Shown: positions 62,481-64,000 of the stretch, in pieces
Numbering within the stretch: the first letter of the stretch is position 1
Layout: each line of letters begins with the position of its first letter
Assembly: GCA_949288455.1 (NCBI GenBank)
Contig: CASEKF010000033.1
Span: forward strand, 1 to 64,000
Length of the DNA stretch: 64,000 nt
Direction of reading: 5' to 3'
Origin: an uncultured bacterium
Lineage (GTDB): Bacteria; Vulcanimicrobiota; CADAWZ01
Made by a program: the position numbers and the translations under genes
Notes under the pieces: generated by a model
What the model saw: the letters and a program-made list of their open reading frames with translations, nothing else
The model's database searches: none
Told to the model about the DNA's origin: nothing

Positions 62481-63851
62481 ATGAAGGTTGATATGACCAA
62501 AGGCGAAAAAAGCACATGCACGCTTAAAGTAACGGTAGACGTTCAGGAGATTCAAAACGTCACTGAAAAAGCAATAACTTCGGCCATAAAGCATGTAACC
62601 GTACCGGGATTCAGGAAAGGGAAAGCTCCTCGTAAATTAGCCGAAAGGGCGATAGAACCGACATTTCTCAGAACTAAAGTAATGGAAAATATAATAACCG
62701 AAACGTTGCCTAAAGCTCTTAAAGAGCAGGATGTCAACGCTATATCTAAACCTGAGATAGACATCAAGAGTTATGATCTTCAAAAAGAATTTTCATACGA
62801 CGCCACGTTTGATTTATATCCGGAACTGGATATAAAAGACGAAGATTACAAAAATCTTAAACTTGAAGTCGAAAGCGACGATATAAAAGACGCTGCCGTA
62901 CAGAAAGCCGTAGATTTTTTACGGGAACAAGCCGCGATATATTCTCCGATAGAAGAAGACAGAGGTCTTGTAGAAGGCGATTACGCTCTAGTAGATTTCG
63001 AATGTCTCCACAACGGCAAAAAAGTTAAAGAAGGAAGCGTTAAAAATTATTCGATGTACGTAAACGAAGCCGGATTTGTTCCCGGTTTCGTCGCGAATAT
63101 ACTGGGGGCTAAAAAAGGCGAATCAAAAGAATTCGACATAAAATTCCCGGACGATTATCCTTCTTCCTTAAAAGGCAAGGAAGTTACGTTTAAATTCAAA
63201 CTTCATGAAATTAGAACTAAAACTCTTCCGGAGCTTAACGACGAATTTGCGAAAGAAGTTTCCGAGTATGATACATACGAAGAAATGCTCAACGACATAA
63301 ACAGAAGAATGGAAGAAAATTCTAAGGAACGGACAATGACCAACGCGAAAAACGCGGCCGGAGACAAGTTGGCTGAAACTATCAAAGTGGATCTTCCCGA
63401 AACTCTGATTGAAGAAGAGCTGAATATTATTTTAAATAGAATGGCAGAATCGTATACTCGCCAAGGAATAGACGTATTCAAAAATATATCTAAAGAAGAT
63501 ATACGTAAAATCGCCGAAACAAGGCGCCCCGAAGCGGAAAAATACGCGACCGTCAACGTAATACTGCACAGCATCATCAAGAAAGAGGGAATACAAACCT
63601 CCGAAGAAGAAATAGAAGAAAAAATAAAGTCTATAGTAGGCTCAATGGCGAAGGACGTAAGAAAATTTAAAAACGACCTTATTAAGTCGGGAAGAATCGC
63701 TAGAATCAAAGAGGCCGTACTAATAGACAAGGCCCTAAAATTCGTAGTAGATAACGCGGACGTGACGTATATTACAAAGCGCGTAAACGAAGAAGAAAAG
63801 CAAGAAGCCTCCGAGCAGGAAGCCGAGACAAGCGACGCCGCCGAAGCGTAA
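62481..63851 (+). CDS. tig: Trigger factor (ribosome-bound chaperone, PPIase)
   Basis: Binds near the ribosomal exit tunnel and protects new chains. The 456-residue protein has the ribosome-docking signature GFRKGKAPR (residues ~44-52), the FKBP-like PPIase region (VEGDYALVDFECL, PGFVANILGAKKGE), and the C-terminal helical cradle, ending in an acidic tail. Length is usual. GAGAGGTG lies ~11 bases before the ATG. A new gene starts 120 bases downstream, in the position where clpP usually follows tig. Confidence 0.96.
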   Translation: MKVDMTKGEKSTCTLKVTVDVQEIQNVTEKAITSAIKHVTVPGFRKGKAPRKLAERAIEPTFLRTKVMENIITETLPKALKEQDVNAISKPEIDIKSYDLQKEFSYDATFDLYPELDIKDEDYKNLKLEVESDDIKDAAVQKAVDFLREQAAIYSPIEEDRGLVEGDYALVDFECLHNGKKVKEGSVKNYSMYVNEAGFVPGFVANILGAKKGESKEFDIKFPDDYPSSLKGKEVTFKFKLHEIRTKTLPELNDEFAKEVSEYDTYEEMLNDINRRMEENSKERTMTNAKNAAGDKLAETIKVDLPETLIEEELNIILNRMAESYTRQGIDVFKNISKEDIRKIAETRRPEAEKYATVNVILHSIIKKEGIQTSEEEIEEKIKSIVGSMAKDVRKFKNDLIKSGRIARIKEAVLIDKALKFVVDNADVTYITKRVNEEEKQEASEQEAETSDAAEA

Positions 63852-63971
63852 TATTTTAAAACGGGCGCTCACGGCAAGGACATCTTTCTTACCGCAGCTT
63901 TACGCCGATAAATAAAGCGTAAGAGGCAAAAAGCGAAGGTCAGCATAAAAAAAGACAGGAGACAAAGCAAT

Positions 63972-64000
63972 ATGGCTACAGACATGAGAATGCAGCATCT
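63972..64000 (+). CDS. Start of a gene cut by the window edge (clpP by synteny only)
   Basis: ATG at 63972 with AGGAG ten bases upstream opens a frame reading MATDMRMQH to the edge. The order tig-clpP-clpX is widespread, so clpP is a reasonable guess, but nine residues are too few to identify it. Confidence 0.5.

Overview
The window is a gene-dense bacterial chromosome segment with moderately AT-rich DNA (roughly 40% G+C by eye), short intergenic gaps, Shine-Dalgarno start sites and one perfect sigma-70-type promoter. Lipoprotein, SecDF and lipid or polyketide genes suit a bacterium with a complex, probably Gram-negative-type envelope. I cannot assign a phylum from the sequence alone. The mixture (Ser/Thr kinase-TPR fusion, Hsp70 pair with a DUF2760-type gene, EF-G paralogue, PUFA-synthase-like megasynthase, Ole pathway) suggests a lineage outside the best-studied model groups.

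Layout. 1-2.6 kb: the 3' part of a highly repetitive acidic protein, then a DedA-family membrane protein. 2.8-8.1 kb (minus): a probable operon of thiolase, NTF2-like protein, FAD subunit and a fused [2Fe-2S]/molybdopterin hydroxylase. 8.3-14.6 kb: an acetyltransferase, then priA downstream of a large kinase-TPR protein. 14.7-19.9 kb (minus): DUF2760-like gene and two Hsp70-type ATPases. 20.2-26.9 kb: zinc-ribbon membrane protein, then secF, secD, tgt and terC on the minus strand. 27-28.2 kb: a phosphoribosyltransferase-like protein and a small membrane protein. 28.6-40.8 kb (plus): sugar isomerase and glycosyltransferase, def-fmt, a secreted protein, rlmN, an orphan DppC-type permease, upp, a glyoxalase-fold protein, an SDR, a 56-residue LIM-like zinc protein missed by length cut-offs, an EF-G-like GTPase and a lipoprotein.

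The most interesting region is the 20-kb minus-strand run from 60.7 to 40.9 kb. It starts with a 2112-residue PfaC-like megasynthase (KS-CLF-AT-DH-DH), followed by a complete oleA-oleB-oleC-oleD set, an Sfp-type phosphopantetheinyl transferase, a membrane-embedded alpha-2-macroglobulin-like protein without the thioester motif, and a two-gene FAD/Fe-S dehydrogenase. By known Ole chemistry, OleA condenses two acyl-CoAs head to head, OleD reduces the beta-keto acid, OleC closes a beta-lactone and OleB decarboxylates it to an internal alkene. The adjacent PfaC-like enzyme suggests that the acyl donor is a secondary, possibly polyunsaturated, lipid made by a PUFA-type synthase. The ACP, ketoreductase and enoylreductase subunits such a synthase needs are not in the window.

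61.2-62.0 kb holds seven tRNA genes (Pro, Arg, His, Lys-UUU, Lys-CUU, Leu, Gly) behind a consensus promoter, plus a probable tRNA remnant. The window ends with tig (trigger factor) and the first codons of a gene that is clpP by synteny only. No rRNA, CRISPR array, insertion sequence or prophage was seen.
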